Made by a program: the position numbers and the translations under genes
In this document: piece by piece, positions 15,690 through 23,078 of the stretch
How the letters are laid out: the number at the start of each line of letters is the position of its first letter
Numbering within the stretch: position 1 is the first letter of the stretch
DNA from: VRUE01 sp963817905
GTDB taxonomy: Bacteria > Actinomycetota > Thermoleophilia > Solirubrobacterales > 70-9
NCBI GenBank assembly: GCA_963817905.1
Contig: CAWFPS010000002.1
Coordinates: forward strand, 1,231,313-1,295,312
Length of the DNA: 64,000 nucleotides
Direction: 5' to 3'
Notes under the pieces: model-generated
Databases searched by the model: none
Told to the model about the DNA's origin: nothing
The model's input: only the letters and a program-made list of their open reading frames with translations

Positions 15690-17548
15690 TTTGCCAGATC
15701 CTCTGCAATTCGGGCGGCGAAGGCGATTACCGTCATCATCGGGTTTACGCCTACCGAGGTTGGGAAGAGCGAGGCGTCGGCTACGTAGAGGTTGTCGAGG
15801 CCGTGGATAGAGCCGTCGGGGGCGCACACGCCTCCGCGTTCCGAAGCGATTCGGGTTGTGCCCATCGGGTGGAAGGCCTCGAGTCGTAGCTCCGAGGGCT
15901 TGAAGCGTGCTGCCTCGAAGTCGGGCAGCTTGTCCGGGGTCAACGTACCGACACGGGAAATGTTTGGATAGACCTCTTTGGCTCCGGCCGCGAAGTGGAT
16001 TTCCGCGGCTCTGGCTATGCCGAAGGTGAGGCGGTCTGCGTCGGCTTGGGTGAGCTTGTAGCGGGCTCTCAGGGTGCCGTTGTCGGTGAGGCCGATGCGG
16101 CCGCTGGACTCGTCGGAGAGGTGGACGCCTATCGAGCCGACGTGGCCGAACTCGAGCATCGAGCGCTGGTGATCGCTGCCGGCGCCGGGTAGCCAGGCGC
16201 CGCCGAAAGCGAGGGGGGTGAAGGTGGCCTCGAGCAGGAGGCGCTGGGGCTCCCACTCGTCGATGTAGTAGCTCTGCATCACGCCGTCCCAGCCCCGCAC
16301 CTCCTCCTCATAGCGGGCGCCGACCCAGCAGGCGGGGTGGATGTGGAGGTTGCGGCCGACCTGGCGCCCGCCGAGCCCCGAGCGGAGCAGCAGCTCCGGC
16401 GTCCCCAGCGCCCCGCCGGCAACGATCGTCGCCACCCGCGGCCGCACGGTGTAGCCCCGTGCCGGGGGTCGACGGGCCGATACGTCAAGCCTGCCTTGAC
16501 GTATCGGCCCGTCGGCGGAGCTGCAGACAACGGCGACGGCTCGGTTGTGCTCGACAAGGATGCGCTGTGCTTCTACGCCGGTGCGCAGGCGGGCGCCCGC
16601 GGCGACTGCGCGGGGGAGATAGCTGACGTGCATGCCGCGCTTGGCGTCGATCTCGCAGCCGAAGGGGCAGGAGCTGCACTGGACGCATTCGCCGGCGTTG
16701 CGGGAGATCGGGCCGCCGGAGGCGCCGGTTGCCGCCGCCCCCTCCATCGCCAGTTGGCCGTTGCGGCCCATCCGCTCGACATCCACAGGGGTGACGCGCA
16801 GGAACTCCTCGGCCGCCGCGAAGCTCCGGTCGAGCTCGCTGGCCCACCCGATCCCGAACCGCCGTTTCCAGTCCTCCAAGACAGGCTCCGGGGCGCGGAA
16901 GCAGGTGCCGGAGTTGACCACCGTGGTGCCGCCTACCGTCCTCGCCACCGGAACCGGGATCTGCGGCCGTCCCTCGGCGATTGTGAGGCCGCCGTCGCGG
17001 TAGAGGCGGGCGATCGCCTCCAGCGGGTCGGCCGGATAGCTGTCGCGGTCGAAGCTCTCGCCGGCCTCGAGCACGATCACGTCGAGCCCAGCCTCGGCCA
17101 GCGTCGCCGCCGCGACCGCTCCGCCCGCGCCCGAGCCGACGATCACGACGTCGCATTCCTCGCCATCGCCGGCGGGGATGGTGTCGCCCAGGGGTCCGCT
17201 CGGCTCGGGCTCGGAGCCGTCGGCGAGGCGGCAGGCAGCGGCGGAGCCGATCCGCGCTTCGACCTCCGGCGCAACCGCGTAGCCGAGGGTCGCGAAGACC
17301 TTCGCCATCGACAGAAGCTCGTGGTGGAGGCCGAGGCGAGACCCCTCCATGCGGCGCAGGAAATCGTCGCGCGCGGCGGGGTCGAGCCGGCTGAAGCGCC
17401 AGGGGAACGGCAGCCACTCAAAGGCGCGCAGGCCGAGCTTGATTCGCGCCAGCGCCCGCGGCGAGATGTTGCGCAGGAACTCTGCCACCGGCCCGGAGAC
17501 GTCGATGTCGCGCTCCGCGGCGGGGAGGCCATCCAGGCCAGGCGCCAT
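15677..17548 (-). CDS. GMC-family FAD oxidoreductase
   Basis: About 623 residues from the ATG at 17548. An FAD-binding Rossmann motif CDVVIVGSGAGGAVAAATLAEAGLDVIVLEAG lies near residue 131, unusually late. The preceding helical region resembles the N-terminus of long-chain alcohol oxidase-like GMC proteins. GGTTVVNSG, a cysteine cluster CVQCSSCPFGC, VAGGALGTPELLLRSG, and C-terminal HPMGTTRI...NLYVADASLFPTSVGVNPMMTVIAFA with the GMC His/Asn region are present. Codons upstream of the ATG (ALSATEQHTLSAICAT) look like the true family N-terminus but contain no normal start. A palindrome at 16471-16513 adds an in-frame insert. The substrate is unknown. Confidence 0.85.
   Translation of the reverse strand: MAPGLDGLPAAERDIDVSGPVAEFLRNISPRALARIKLGLRAFEWLPFPWRFSRLDPAARDDFLRRMEGSRLGLHHELLSMAKVFATLGYAVAPEVEARIGSAAACRLADGSEPEPSGPLGDTIPAGDGEECDVVIVGSGAGGAVAAATLAEAGLDVIVLEAGESFDRDSYPADPLEAIARLYRDGGLTIAEGRPQIPVPVARTVGGTTVVNSGTCFRAPEPVLEDWKRRFGIGWASELDRSFAAAEEFLRVTPVDVERMGRNGQLAMEGAAATGASGGPISRNAGECVQCSSCPFGCEIDAKRGMHVSYLPRAVAAGARLRTGVEAQRILVEHNRAVAVVCSSADGPIRQGRLDVSARRPPARGYTVRPRVATIVAGGALGTPELLLRSGLGGRQVGRNLHIHPACWVGARYEEEVRGWDGVMQSYYIDEWEPQRLLLEATFTPLAFGGAWLPGAGSDHQRSMLEFGHVGSIGVHLSDESSGRIGLTDNGTLRARYKLTQADADRLTFGIARAAEIHFAAGAKEVYPNISRVGTLTPDKLPDFEAARFKPSELRLEAFHPMGTTRIASERGGVCAPDGSIHGLDNLYVADASLFPTSVGVNPMMTVIAFAARIAEDLAKRAG
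16471..16513. repeat. 19-bp palindrome inside the GMC oxidoreductase gene
   Basis: Arms 16471-16489 and 16495-16513 are perfectly complementary, with a 5-nt loop CCTGC. Read on the minus strand the element encodes approximately DGPIRQGRLDVSARRP without breaking the frame. It lies just before the conserved VAGGALGTPELL block, where relatives have a short variable loop. It looks like a palindromic element inserted in frame. Confidence 0.75.
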
Positions 17549-17608
17549 CGTGGCGCAGATCGCGCTCAGGGTGTGCTGCTCGGTCGCCGAGAGCGCCGGC
17601 GCTCGCCT

Positions 17609-18052
17609 TCAGCCGGGGGCGGCGGGGCGCCCGACCCGCCCGGCAAGCGAGAAGAGCCAGAGCGCCAGCAGGGCGAGGAAGCCGTCGACGAGGAAGTTGA
17701 GCAGGTAGATGAAGACGCGTTCGTCGATCAGGAAGAAGGCGAGCGATCCGAGCGAGGAGGCGGTCTTTCCGGCCGCGAGGACGAGCAACAATGGCCGGTA
17801 GCGGACCACGTCCATCTGCGCGACCAGGCAGATGCCGGTGATCACCACCATGTAGGCGAAGGCCAGGGCGAGCCAGAGGTCCTCCTGGGTGTGCGGAGCC
17901 CGGGTCCCGTTGCCGAACCACCCGCCGACGTCGGAGATTGTGTCGAGGACGCCGCTCGGAGCCGCGATGAAGAGGATGCCGACGACGGCGAAGCTGGCCG
18001 CGAGCAGGCGCAGGCTGAGAACCACCAGCTTCTCTGCGCTCTCTCCCCTCAT
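17609..18052 (-). CDS. Four-helix membrane protein
   Basis: A 147-residue membrane protein with four hydrophobic segments (LRLLAASFAVVGILFIAA, LALAFAYMVVITGICLVA, PLLLVLAAGKTASSLGSLAFFLI and FIYLLNFLVDGFLALLALWLFSLAG). The function is not recognised; the arrangement resembles small DoxX-like or DUF4345-like membrane proteins. Its TGA stop at 17609-17611 is in the same frame as the downstream GMC oxidoreductase, with no further stop between them, so the pair is separated by a single stop codon. The ATG at 18052 has GGGAGAG just upstream. It is divergent from gatC. Confidence 0.75.
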   Translation of the reverse strand: MRGESAEKLVVLSLRLLAASFAVVGILFIAAPSGVLDTISDVGGWFGNGTRAPHTQEDLWLALAFAYMVVITGICLVAQMDVVRYRPLLLVLAAGKTASSLGSLAFFLIDERVFIYLLNFLVDGFLALLALWLFSLAGRVGRPAAPG

Positions 18053-18087
18053 CCCGGTGGCGGACTCTAACTCCTAGAATCACGCCC

Positions 18088-18378
18088 GTGATCGAGCGGG
18101 AGCAGGTTCTCCACGTCGCCAAGCTGGCACGCCTCGGCCTCTCCGAGGACGAGGTCGAGTCGATGGCGGGGGAGCTTTCGGGAATTCTCGAGCACGTCGA
18201 CCGGATCGCCGCGCTCAATCTCGACGAGGTCGAGCCGACCACGCATGTGGTCGCGCTGGAGAACGTGCTGCGGGCCGACGTGCCGCACCGGAGCCTGGCG
18301 CCCGAGGTCGCGCTCGCCCAGGCGCCCGATCCCGCCGCGGGAGCCTTCCGTGTGCCCTCGCCCCAGGCCGAGGAATAG
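18088..18378 (+). CDS. gatC: Aspartyl/glutamyl-tRNA amidotransferase subunit C
   Basis: A 96-residue subunit that wraps round GatA and stabilises the GatCAB complex. The family opening EQVLHVAKLARLGLSEDEVESMAGELSGILEHVDRIAALN is followed by VEPTTHV, LRADVPHRSL and a C-terminal FRVPSP motif. GTG start. The stop abuts the gatA ATG directly, and gatC-gatA-gatB is one operon. GatCAB converts misacylated Glu-tRNA-Gln (and Asp-tRNA-Asn) to the correct amide form, which fits with gltX in the same window. Confidence 0.95.
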   Translation: MIEREQVLHVAKLARLGLSEDEVESMAGELSGILEHVDRIAALNLDEVEPTTHVVALENVLRADVPHRSLAPEVALAQAPDPAAGAFRVPSPQAEE

Positions 18379-19872
18379 ATGACGGACCTGCTGGCGTTGA
18401 CGGCCCTCGAGGCCCACGAAGCGATGGCCGTCGCCGAACTCGACGCGGGTGAGTACGCCGAGGCTTGGCGCCAGGCCGCGGCGACCGACGATCTCAACGC
18501 CTATCTATGGCGCGAGGAGGACGGCCACGGCGATGCGATTGCCGTGGAGCGCCCCAGCATCGCCCCGGTCGCGGTCAAGGACATCTTCTGCACCGAGGGG
18601 GTGCCGACCACCGCCGGCTCGCGCATCCTCGAGGGCTACCGCCCGCCGTATACCGCCACCGCGGTCGAGAAGCTGATCGAGGCGGGAGCGCCGATCCTCG
18701 GCAAGACCAACATGGACGAGTTCGCGATGGGCTCCTCCAACGAGAACTCCGCCTACGGCCCAGTGCTCAATCCCTGGGACCGCGGGCGCGTCCCCGGTGG
18801 CTCCTCCGGCGGCTCGGCCGCGGTCGTCGCCGGCGGCCTGGCGCCCTGGGCGATCGGCACCGATACGGGTGGCTCGATCCGCCAACCCGCCTCGCTCTGC
18901 GGCATCGTCGGGCTCAAGCCGACTTACGGAGCGATTTCCCGCTACGGGATGATCGCCTTCGCCTCCTCGCTGGACCAGTGCGGCCCGCTCACCCGCACGG
19001 TTAGCGACGCGGCGCTGCTCTTGGCGATCCTGCAGGGTCAGGACCCCTGCGACTCGACCTCGGTCGGGCTGCGCAAATCGCCGCGGCTCCCCGACCGCGA
19101 GGATCTCGCCGGCCTGCGCTTCGCCGTGCCCGCCGAGCTGGCCCGCGACTCGATCGAGCCCGGCGTGCGCGCGGTCTTCGAGGCGACCCTGGCGACGATC
19201 GAGCGGCTCGGTGGCGCACTCACCGAGGTCCCGCTGCCGCACGCCGAGCATGGCATCTCCGCCTACTACGTGATCGCTCCGGCCGAGGCCTCGTCCAACC
19301 TCTCCCGCTACGACGGCGTCCGCTACGGGATGCGGGCCGAGTCCAGCGGCGACGTGATCGAGATGTATGAGGCGACCCGCGCCGCAGGCTTCGGGGCCGA
19401 GGTGAAGCGGCGGGTCATGCTCGGCACCTACGCGCTCTCTTCGGGCTACTACGACGCCTACTACGGCCAGGCGCAGAAGGTGCGGACAAAGATCGCCGAG
19501 GACTTCACGGCGGCCTTCGCGGGGGTCGACTTCGTCATCACCCCGACCTCGCCCTCGGTCGCCTTCGGCCTCGGCGAGAAGACCGACGACCCGCTGGCGA
19601 TGTACCTCAACGACCTCTTCACGGTGCCGATGAGCCTCGCCGGCATCCCGGCGATCTCGATCCCGGCCGGTCTCGCCGAGCCCGCCGGGGGCGGCCCCGA
19701 ACTGCCGGTCGGCTTCCAGCTCGCTGCCCCGGCCTTCGCCGAGCAGAAGCTGCTCGACGCCGCCTACGCCCTCGAGCAGACGATCGGCTTCGAAGCCAGC
19801 CCTTCCGGTGCGCCTTTTCCTCGAATAGAGGGGAAAAAGCGCACCGGAAGCGGGGGTGAGGGGGGTGGCTGA
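18379..19872 (+). CDS. gatA: Aspartyl/glutamyl-tRNA amidotransferase subunit A
   Basis: A 497-residue amidase that releases ammonia from glutamine for GatB. Amidase-signature residues are visible: catalytic Lys in PVAVKDIFC, then GKTNMDEFAMGSSNENSAYG, PGGSSGGSAAVVAGGLAPWAIGTDTGGSIRQPAS (Ser-cisSer-Lys triad region) and GLKPTYG. The last 20 or so residues (PSGAPFPRIEGKKRTGSGGEGGG) are encoded by a terminator-like palindrome at 19802-19850 and replace the usual C-terminal end. The stop overlaps gatB by 17 bases if gatB starts at 19856. Confidence 0.95.
   Translation: MTDLLALTALEAHEAMAVAELDAGEYAEAWRQAAATDDLNAYLWREEDGHGDAIAVERPSIAPVAVKDIFCTEGVPTTAGSRILEGYRPPYTATAVEKLIEAGAPILGKTNMDEFAMGSSNENSAYGPVLNPWDRGRVPGGSSGGSAAVVAGGLAPWAIGTDTGGSIRQPASLCGIVGLKPTYGAISRYGMIAFASSLDQCGPLTRTVSDAALLLAILQGQDPCDSTSVGLRKSPRLPDREDLAGLRFAVPAELARDSIEPGVRAVFEATLATIERLGGALTEVPLPHAEHGISAYYVIAPAEASSNLSRYDGVRYGMRAESSGDVIEMYEATRAAGFGAEVKRRVMLGTYALSSGYYDAYYGQAQKVRTKIAEDFTAAFAGVDFVITPTSPSVAFGLGEKTDDPLAMYLNDLFTVPMSLAGIPAISIPAGLAEPAGGGPELPVGFQLAAPAFAEQKLLDAAYALEQTIGFEASPSGAPFPRIEGKKRTGSGGEGGG
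19802..19850. repeat. Palindromic repeat, TTCCGGTGCGCC family, copy 1
   Basis: Arms 19802-19820 and 19831-19850 form a near-perfect stem of about 19 bp (one mismatch). The arm core TTCCGGTGCGCC recurs at 40716-40768 and 54309-54355. This copy lies inside the gatA reading frame and codes for its C-terminal tail, 6 bases before the gatB start. A terminator here would stop transcription before gatB. Confidence 0.8.
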
Positions 19873-21310
19873 GCTGGAGGCGGTTATCGGGCTGGAGATC
19901 CACGTCCAACTGGCGACGCGGACGAAGATGTTCTGCGGCTGCGAGCTCTCCTTCGGCGAGGAGCCCAACGTTCACACCTGCCCGGTCTGCCTCGCCCACC
20001 CCGGGGTGCTGCCGACGGTCAACGAGCAGGCGGTGCGCTACGCCCTTCAGATCGCCGCGGCGTTGGAGTGCGAGGTCGCGCCGAGCTCGATCTTCCACCG
20101 CAAGAACTACTTCTATCCCGACAGCCCCAAGGCCTACCAGATCAGCCAGTACGACATCCCGATCGCCGGGGCGGGAAAGCTGGGCGACATCCGCATCCAC
20201 CGCGCCCACCTCGAGGAGGACGCGGCGAAGATGATCCACGTCGGCGAGTCGGGCCGGATCCACGGCTCCGGCGCCTCGCTGGTCGACTTCAACCGCGGTG
20301 GCACGCCACTGGTCGAGATCGTCACCGAGCCCGACCTGCGCAGCGCCGCCGAGGCTGCCAGCTGGGCTCGCCTGCTGCGCGAGACCGTCCGCCAGCTGGG
20401 CGTTTCCAACGTCAACATGGAGGAGGGGAGCCTGCGGGTCGACGGCAATATCTCGGTACGGCCGGCGGGCAGCGAGGAGCTTGGCACCAAGACCGAGCTA
20501 AAGAACATGAACAGCTTCCGCTTCCTCGAACGTGGGATCGAGGCCGAGCTGGCGCGGCAGCGAGAGCTGATCGAAGCGGGGGGGACGGTCGAGCAGGAGA
20601 CCCTCCACTTCCATCCCGAGGACGGCACCCTGCACCCGCTGCGCTCCAAGGAGGAGGCGCACGACTACCGCTACTTCCCCGAGCCCGACCTGGTCCCAAT
20701 CGTCCCGACCGAGGCGTTGCTGCAAGAGGCCCGCGAGTCGCTACCCGAGCTGCCCGCCGCGCGCCAGGCGCGCTACGAATCGGAGCTGTGCCTGGCGGCC
20801 GATGTGGCTGCCCTGCTGGTTGCGGACCCGGAGACGGCGGCCTACTTCGAGCAGGCCGCGAAGGAGGCCGAGGGAGTTCAGCCACGGACCGTCGCCAACT
20901 GGGTGACGGGCGAGCTCGCCGCGGCCCTGCGCCAGGACGAGGGCGGGGGGGATGTCACCGCAACGGAGTCGAGGGTCGAGCCAGCCGCCCTTGCCGCGCT
21001 TGCGGTCCTGGTCCAGGAGAAGAAAATCTCCCACGGCAGCGGCAAGGAGGTGCTCGCCAAGCTCGTCGCCGAGGGTGGAGACCCCGCCGCGATCGTCGAG
21101 CGCGAAGGCCTCGCCCAGATCTCAGACAGCGGCGAGCTGGAGTCGATAGTCGCCGCCGCGGTCGAGGCGAACCCCGACGCCGCGGAGCAAATCCGCTCCG
21201 ACAACCAGAAGGCGATCGGCGCCATTGTCGGAGCGGTAATGAAGGAGACCAAGGGCCGCGCCGACGGCGGCGAAGTCAACCGCTTGATCAAAGAAAGGCT
21301 TGGGCTTTAG
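19856..21310 (+). CDS. gatB: Aspartyl/glutamyl-tRNA amidotransferase subunit B
   Basis: A 484-residue subunit that phosphorylates the misacylated tRNA and performs the transamidation. Characteristic blocks: AVIGLEIHVQLATRTKMFCGC, NVHTCPVCLAHPGVLP (zinc-site cysteines), RKNYFYPDSPKAYQISQYD, RAHLEEDAAK, LVDFNRGGTPLVEIVTEPD and KTELKNMNSFRFLERGIEAE. The C-terminal helical and YqeY-like domains end with DNQKAIGAIVGAVMKETKGRADGGEVNRLIKERLG. The start is GTG at 19856 or GTG at 19865; the second gives the more usual N-terminus. Confidence 0.95.
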   Translation: MRGVAELEAVIGLEIHVQLATRTKMFCGCELSFGEEPNVHTCPVCLAHPGVLPTVNEQAVRYALQIAAALECEVAPSSIFHRKNYFYPDSPKAYQISQYDIPIAGAGKLGDIRIHRAHLEEDAAKMIHVGESGRIHGSGASLVDFNRGGTPLVEIVTEPDLRSAAEAASWARLLRETVRQLGVSNVNMEEGSLRVDGNISVRPAGSEELGTKTELKNMNSFRFLERGIEAELARQRELIEAGGTVEQETLHFHPEDGTLHPLRSKEEAHDYRYFPEPDLVPIVPTEALLQEARESLPELPAARQARYESELCLAADVAALLVADPETAAYFEQAAKEAEGVQPRTVANWVTGELAAALRQDEGGGDVTATESRVEPAALAALAVLVQEKKISHGSGKEVLAKLVAEGGDPAAIVEREGLAQISDSGELESIVAAAVEANPDAAEQIRSDNQKAIGAIVGAVMKETKGRADGGEVNRLIKERLGL

Positions 21311-21366
21311 CCGGGGGGAGGTCTCGACGGGCAACAGCGGGGAGGCCCGTCGAGACCTCCCCCCGG
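21311..21366 (+). terminator. Perfect 21-bp hairpin after gatB
   Basis: Arms 21311-21331 and 21346-21366 are perfectly complementary around a 14-nt loop. It starts immediately after the gatB TAG stop. It is the expected site for ending the gatCAB transcript, but it lacks a U-tract. Confidence 0.75.
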
Positions 21367-21426
21367 CCGCCTTTCCACCAAGGGCGCGACTTTGGCCACA
21401 CGGCTGAGCTGAAAGTGCATTTCGAT

Positions 21427-21459
21427 ACTTTGTAACAGGATGTTACAAAGTGCTAGGTT
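21427..21459 (+). promoter_or_regulatory. Palindromic operator overlapping a probable leaderless promoter
   Basis: Bases 21427-21451 form a perfect 25-bp operator: ACTTTGTAACA, GGA, TGTTACAAAGT. A -35-like TTGTAA (21430-21435) lies in its left half. A -10-like TAGGTT (21454-21459, preceded by TGC) follows after 18 bases. A transcript would start at or next to the ndh ATG at 21466, with no room for a ribosome-binding site. The symmetry and size are typical of TetR-type dimer sites; the regulator is not identified. Confidence 0.6.
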
Positions 21460-21465
21460 GGCCGC

Positions 21466-22782
21466 ATGGCCTGGAATGTCGTCATCGCCGGTGGAGGGTT
21501 TGGCGGGGCGATGGCGGCCCGCGAGCTGGAGCGGATCATGCCGCGGCAGTCGACCCGGCTCGTTCTGGTCAACGACGCCAACTTCATGCTCTACACGCCG
21601 TTCCTGCCCGAGGCGGCGGCGGGGACCCTGGAGCCGCGGCATGTGGTCACGCCGCTGCGCGAGATTCTCAAGCGGACCAACCTGCGGCTGGGATCGATCG
21701 TCGCTCACGATCCGGCTGCCAAGACGGTCGAGCTGCGTACCCGCGAGGGCGAATCCGAGCAGCTGCCTTACGACCAGTTGCTGGTCGCCCTCGGCTCGGT
21801 CTCCCGGGTGTTGCCAATACCCGGTCTCTCCGAGCACGCGATTGGTTTCAAGAGCCTCGCCGACGCGATCTGGCTGCGCAACCATGTGATCGAGACGCTC
21901 GAGGCCGCCAACGCGACCGAGGACGCGGCCCGGCGCGACGAGCTGCTCACCTACGTCTTCGTCGGCGGCGGCTACGCCGGGCTCGAGGCGCTCGCCGAGC
22001 TGCAGGACTTCGCCGCCGACGCGATCGAGAGCTACCCGCGCGCCCGCCTGCACGGCATGCGCTGGGTGCTGGTCGAGGCCGCCGACCGGGTCCTGCCCGA
22101 GATCGACGCCGAGCTCGCCGACTATGCATTGCGGGAGCTGCGCGGGCGCGGGATCGACATCCGGCTCGGCACGACCCTGGAGGAGGTCACGGCCGAAAGC
22201 GCCCGCATTGCCACCGGCGAGACCCTGTCGACCCGCACGGTCGTCTGGACGGCCGGGGTCGCACCGCATCCAAGCCTGCGCCAGCTCTCGCTTCCGCTTG
22301 ACGAGCGCGGCCGCGTGCCGGTCGACGACCGCCTGCGCGTCGAGGGCCTCGACTCGGTCTGGGCGATCGGCGACTGCGCCGCGGCGCCGGACCCGCGCGG
22401 CGGGCTCTGCCCGCCGACCGCTCAGCACGCTGTGCGCCAAGGCCCGGTCGCGGCCCGCAATATCGCCGCTGAGCTCGGCATCGGCGAGTCGCGCCACTTC
22501 ACCTACGAGGGCAACGCCGCCTTCGTCAACCTCGGCCGCTACAAGGCGGTCGGCAAGGTCGGCGGCCGCACCTTCCGCGGCTTCCCCGCCTGGTGGATGG
22601 CGCGGACTTACCACATGAGCCAGATCCCGGGCGCCGCCCGCAAGACCCGCGCGGTGATCGACTGGACCGCCAGCCTGCCCTTCCGTCGCGACATCTCCGA
22701 GGTCGGCTCGATCGGCCATCCCCAGCGGTTGCGGTCGTCATTTGTCCCCGGCAGCGGGCGAAATGACGACCGCGCGTCATGA
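21466..22782 (+). CDS. ndh: Type II NADH dehydrogenase (FAD/NAD(P)-binding)
   Basis: A 438-residue membrane-associated flavoprotein that should oxidise NADH and reduce menaquinone without pumping protons. The FAD site VVIAGGGFGGAMAARELE starts at residue 4. The NADH site YVFVGGGYAGLEALAELQDF lies near 163. DRVLPEIDAELADYALRELRGRGIDI, VVWTAGVAPHP and VWAIGDCAAAPD follow. C-terminal amphipathic residues (FPAWWMARTYHMSQIPG) fit membrane attachment. The menaquinone genes at 30-39 kb would supply the acceptor. The last dozen residues (RSSFVPGSGRNDDRAS) are encoded by a palindrome. Confidence 0.88.
   Translation: MAWNVVIAGGGFGGAMAARELERIMPRQSTRLVLVNDANFMLYTPFLPEAAAGTLEPRHVVTPLREILKRTNLRLGSIVAHDPAAKTVELRTREGESEQLPYDQLLVALGSVSRVLPIPGLSEHAIGFKSLADAIWLRNHVIETLEAANATEDAARRDELLTYVFVGGGYAGLEALAELQDFAADAIESYPRARLHGMRWVLVEAADRVLPEIDAELADYALRELRGRGIDIRLGTTLEEVTAESARIATGETLSTRTVVWTAGVAPHPSLRQLSLPLDERGRVPVDDRLRVEGLDSVWAIGDCAAAPDPRGGLCPPTAQHAVRQGPVAARNIAAELGIGESRHFTYEGNAAFVNLGRYKAVGKVGGRTFRGFPAWWMARTYHMSQIPGAARKTRAVIDWTASLPFRRDISEVGSIGHPQRLRSSFVPGSGRNDDRAS
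22731..22773. repeat. Palindrome forming the 3' end of ndh
   Basis: Arms 22731-22743 and 22761-22773 (GCGGTCGTCATTT and its complement) are perfectly paired over 13 bp, with a small CCCG/CGGG hairpin in the loop. The element is translated as the last dozen or so residues of the NADH dehydrogenase and ends 7 bases before its stop. It may act as a terminator. Confidence 0.6.
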
Positions 22783-22789
22783 TGCGCAG

Positions 22790-23074
22790 ATGGGCTTCGA
22801 GTACCTCCTCATCGCCTTCAGCTTCGGCCTAGCCACGGCCGTCATCGGCAAGGGCAAGGGCAGTTCCTTTTGGATCTGGCTGGTGATCGGCACCGTGCTG
22901 CCGCCGCTCGGCCTGATCGCCGTGATCCTCTACCGGCGTGAGAAGGACGAACCCGAACGCCAGTGCCCGACCTGCCACAAGGCGGTCAAGCTCTATGTCC
23001 AGGTCTGCCCCCGCTGCGGCACCGACCTCTACCTGCCCGACCCAGCCGCGGTTCGCCACCCCGGCGTCCGCTAG
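22790..23074 (+). CDS. Small membrane protein with C-terminal zinc ribbon
   Basis: About 94 residues from the ATG at 22790. Two hydrophobic segments (FEYLLIAFSFGLATAVIG and WIWLVIGTVLPPLGLIAVIL) are followed by a charged turn and a zinc-ribbon pair CPTCHKAVKLYVQVCPRCGTDLYLPD. Proteins of this plan are common and uncharacterised in high-GC Gram-positives. It starts 7 bases after ndh and is probably cotranscribed. It is convergent with the glycosyltransferase gene, with 4 bases between stops. Confidence 0.78.
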   Translation: MGFEYLLIAFSFGLATAVIGKGKGSSFWIWLVIGTVLPPLGLIAVILYRREKDEPERQCPTCHKAVKLYVQVCPRCGTDLYLPDPAAVRHPGVR

Positions 23075-23078
23075 CCGC

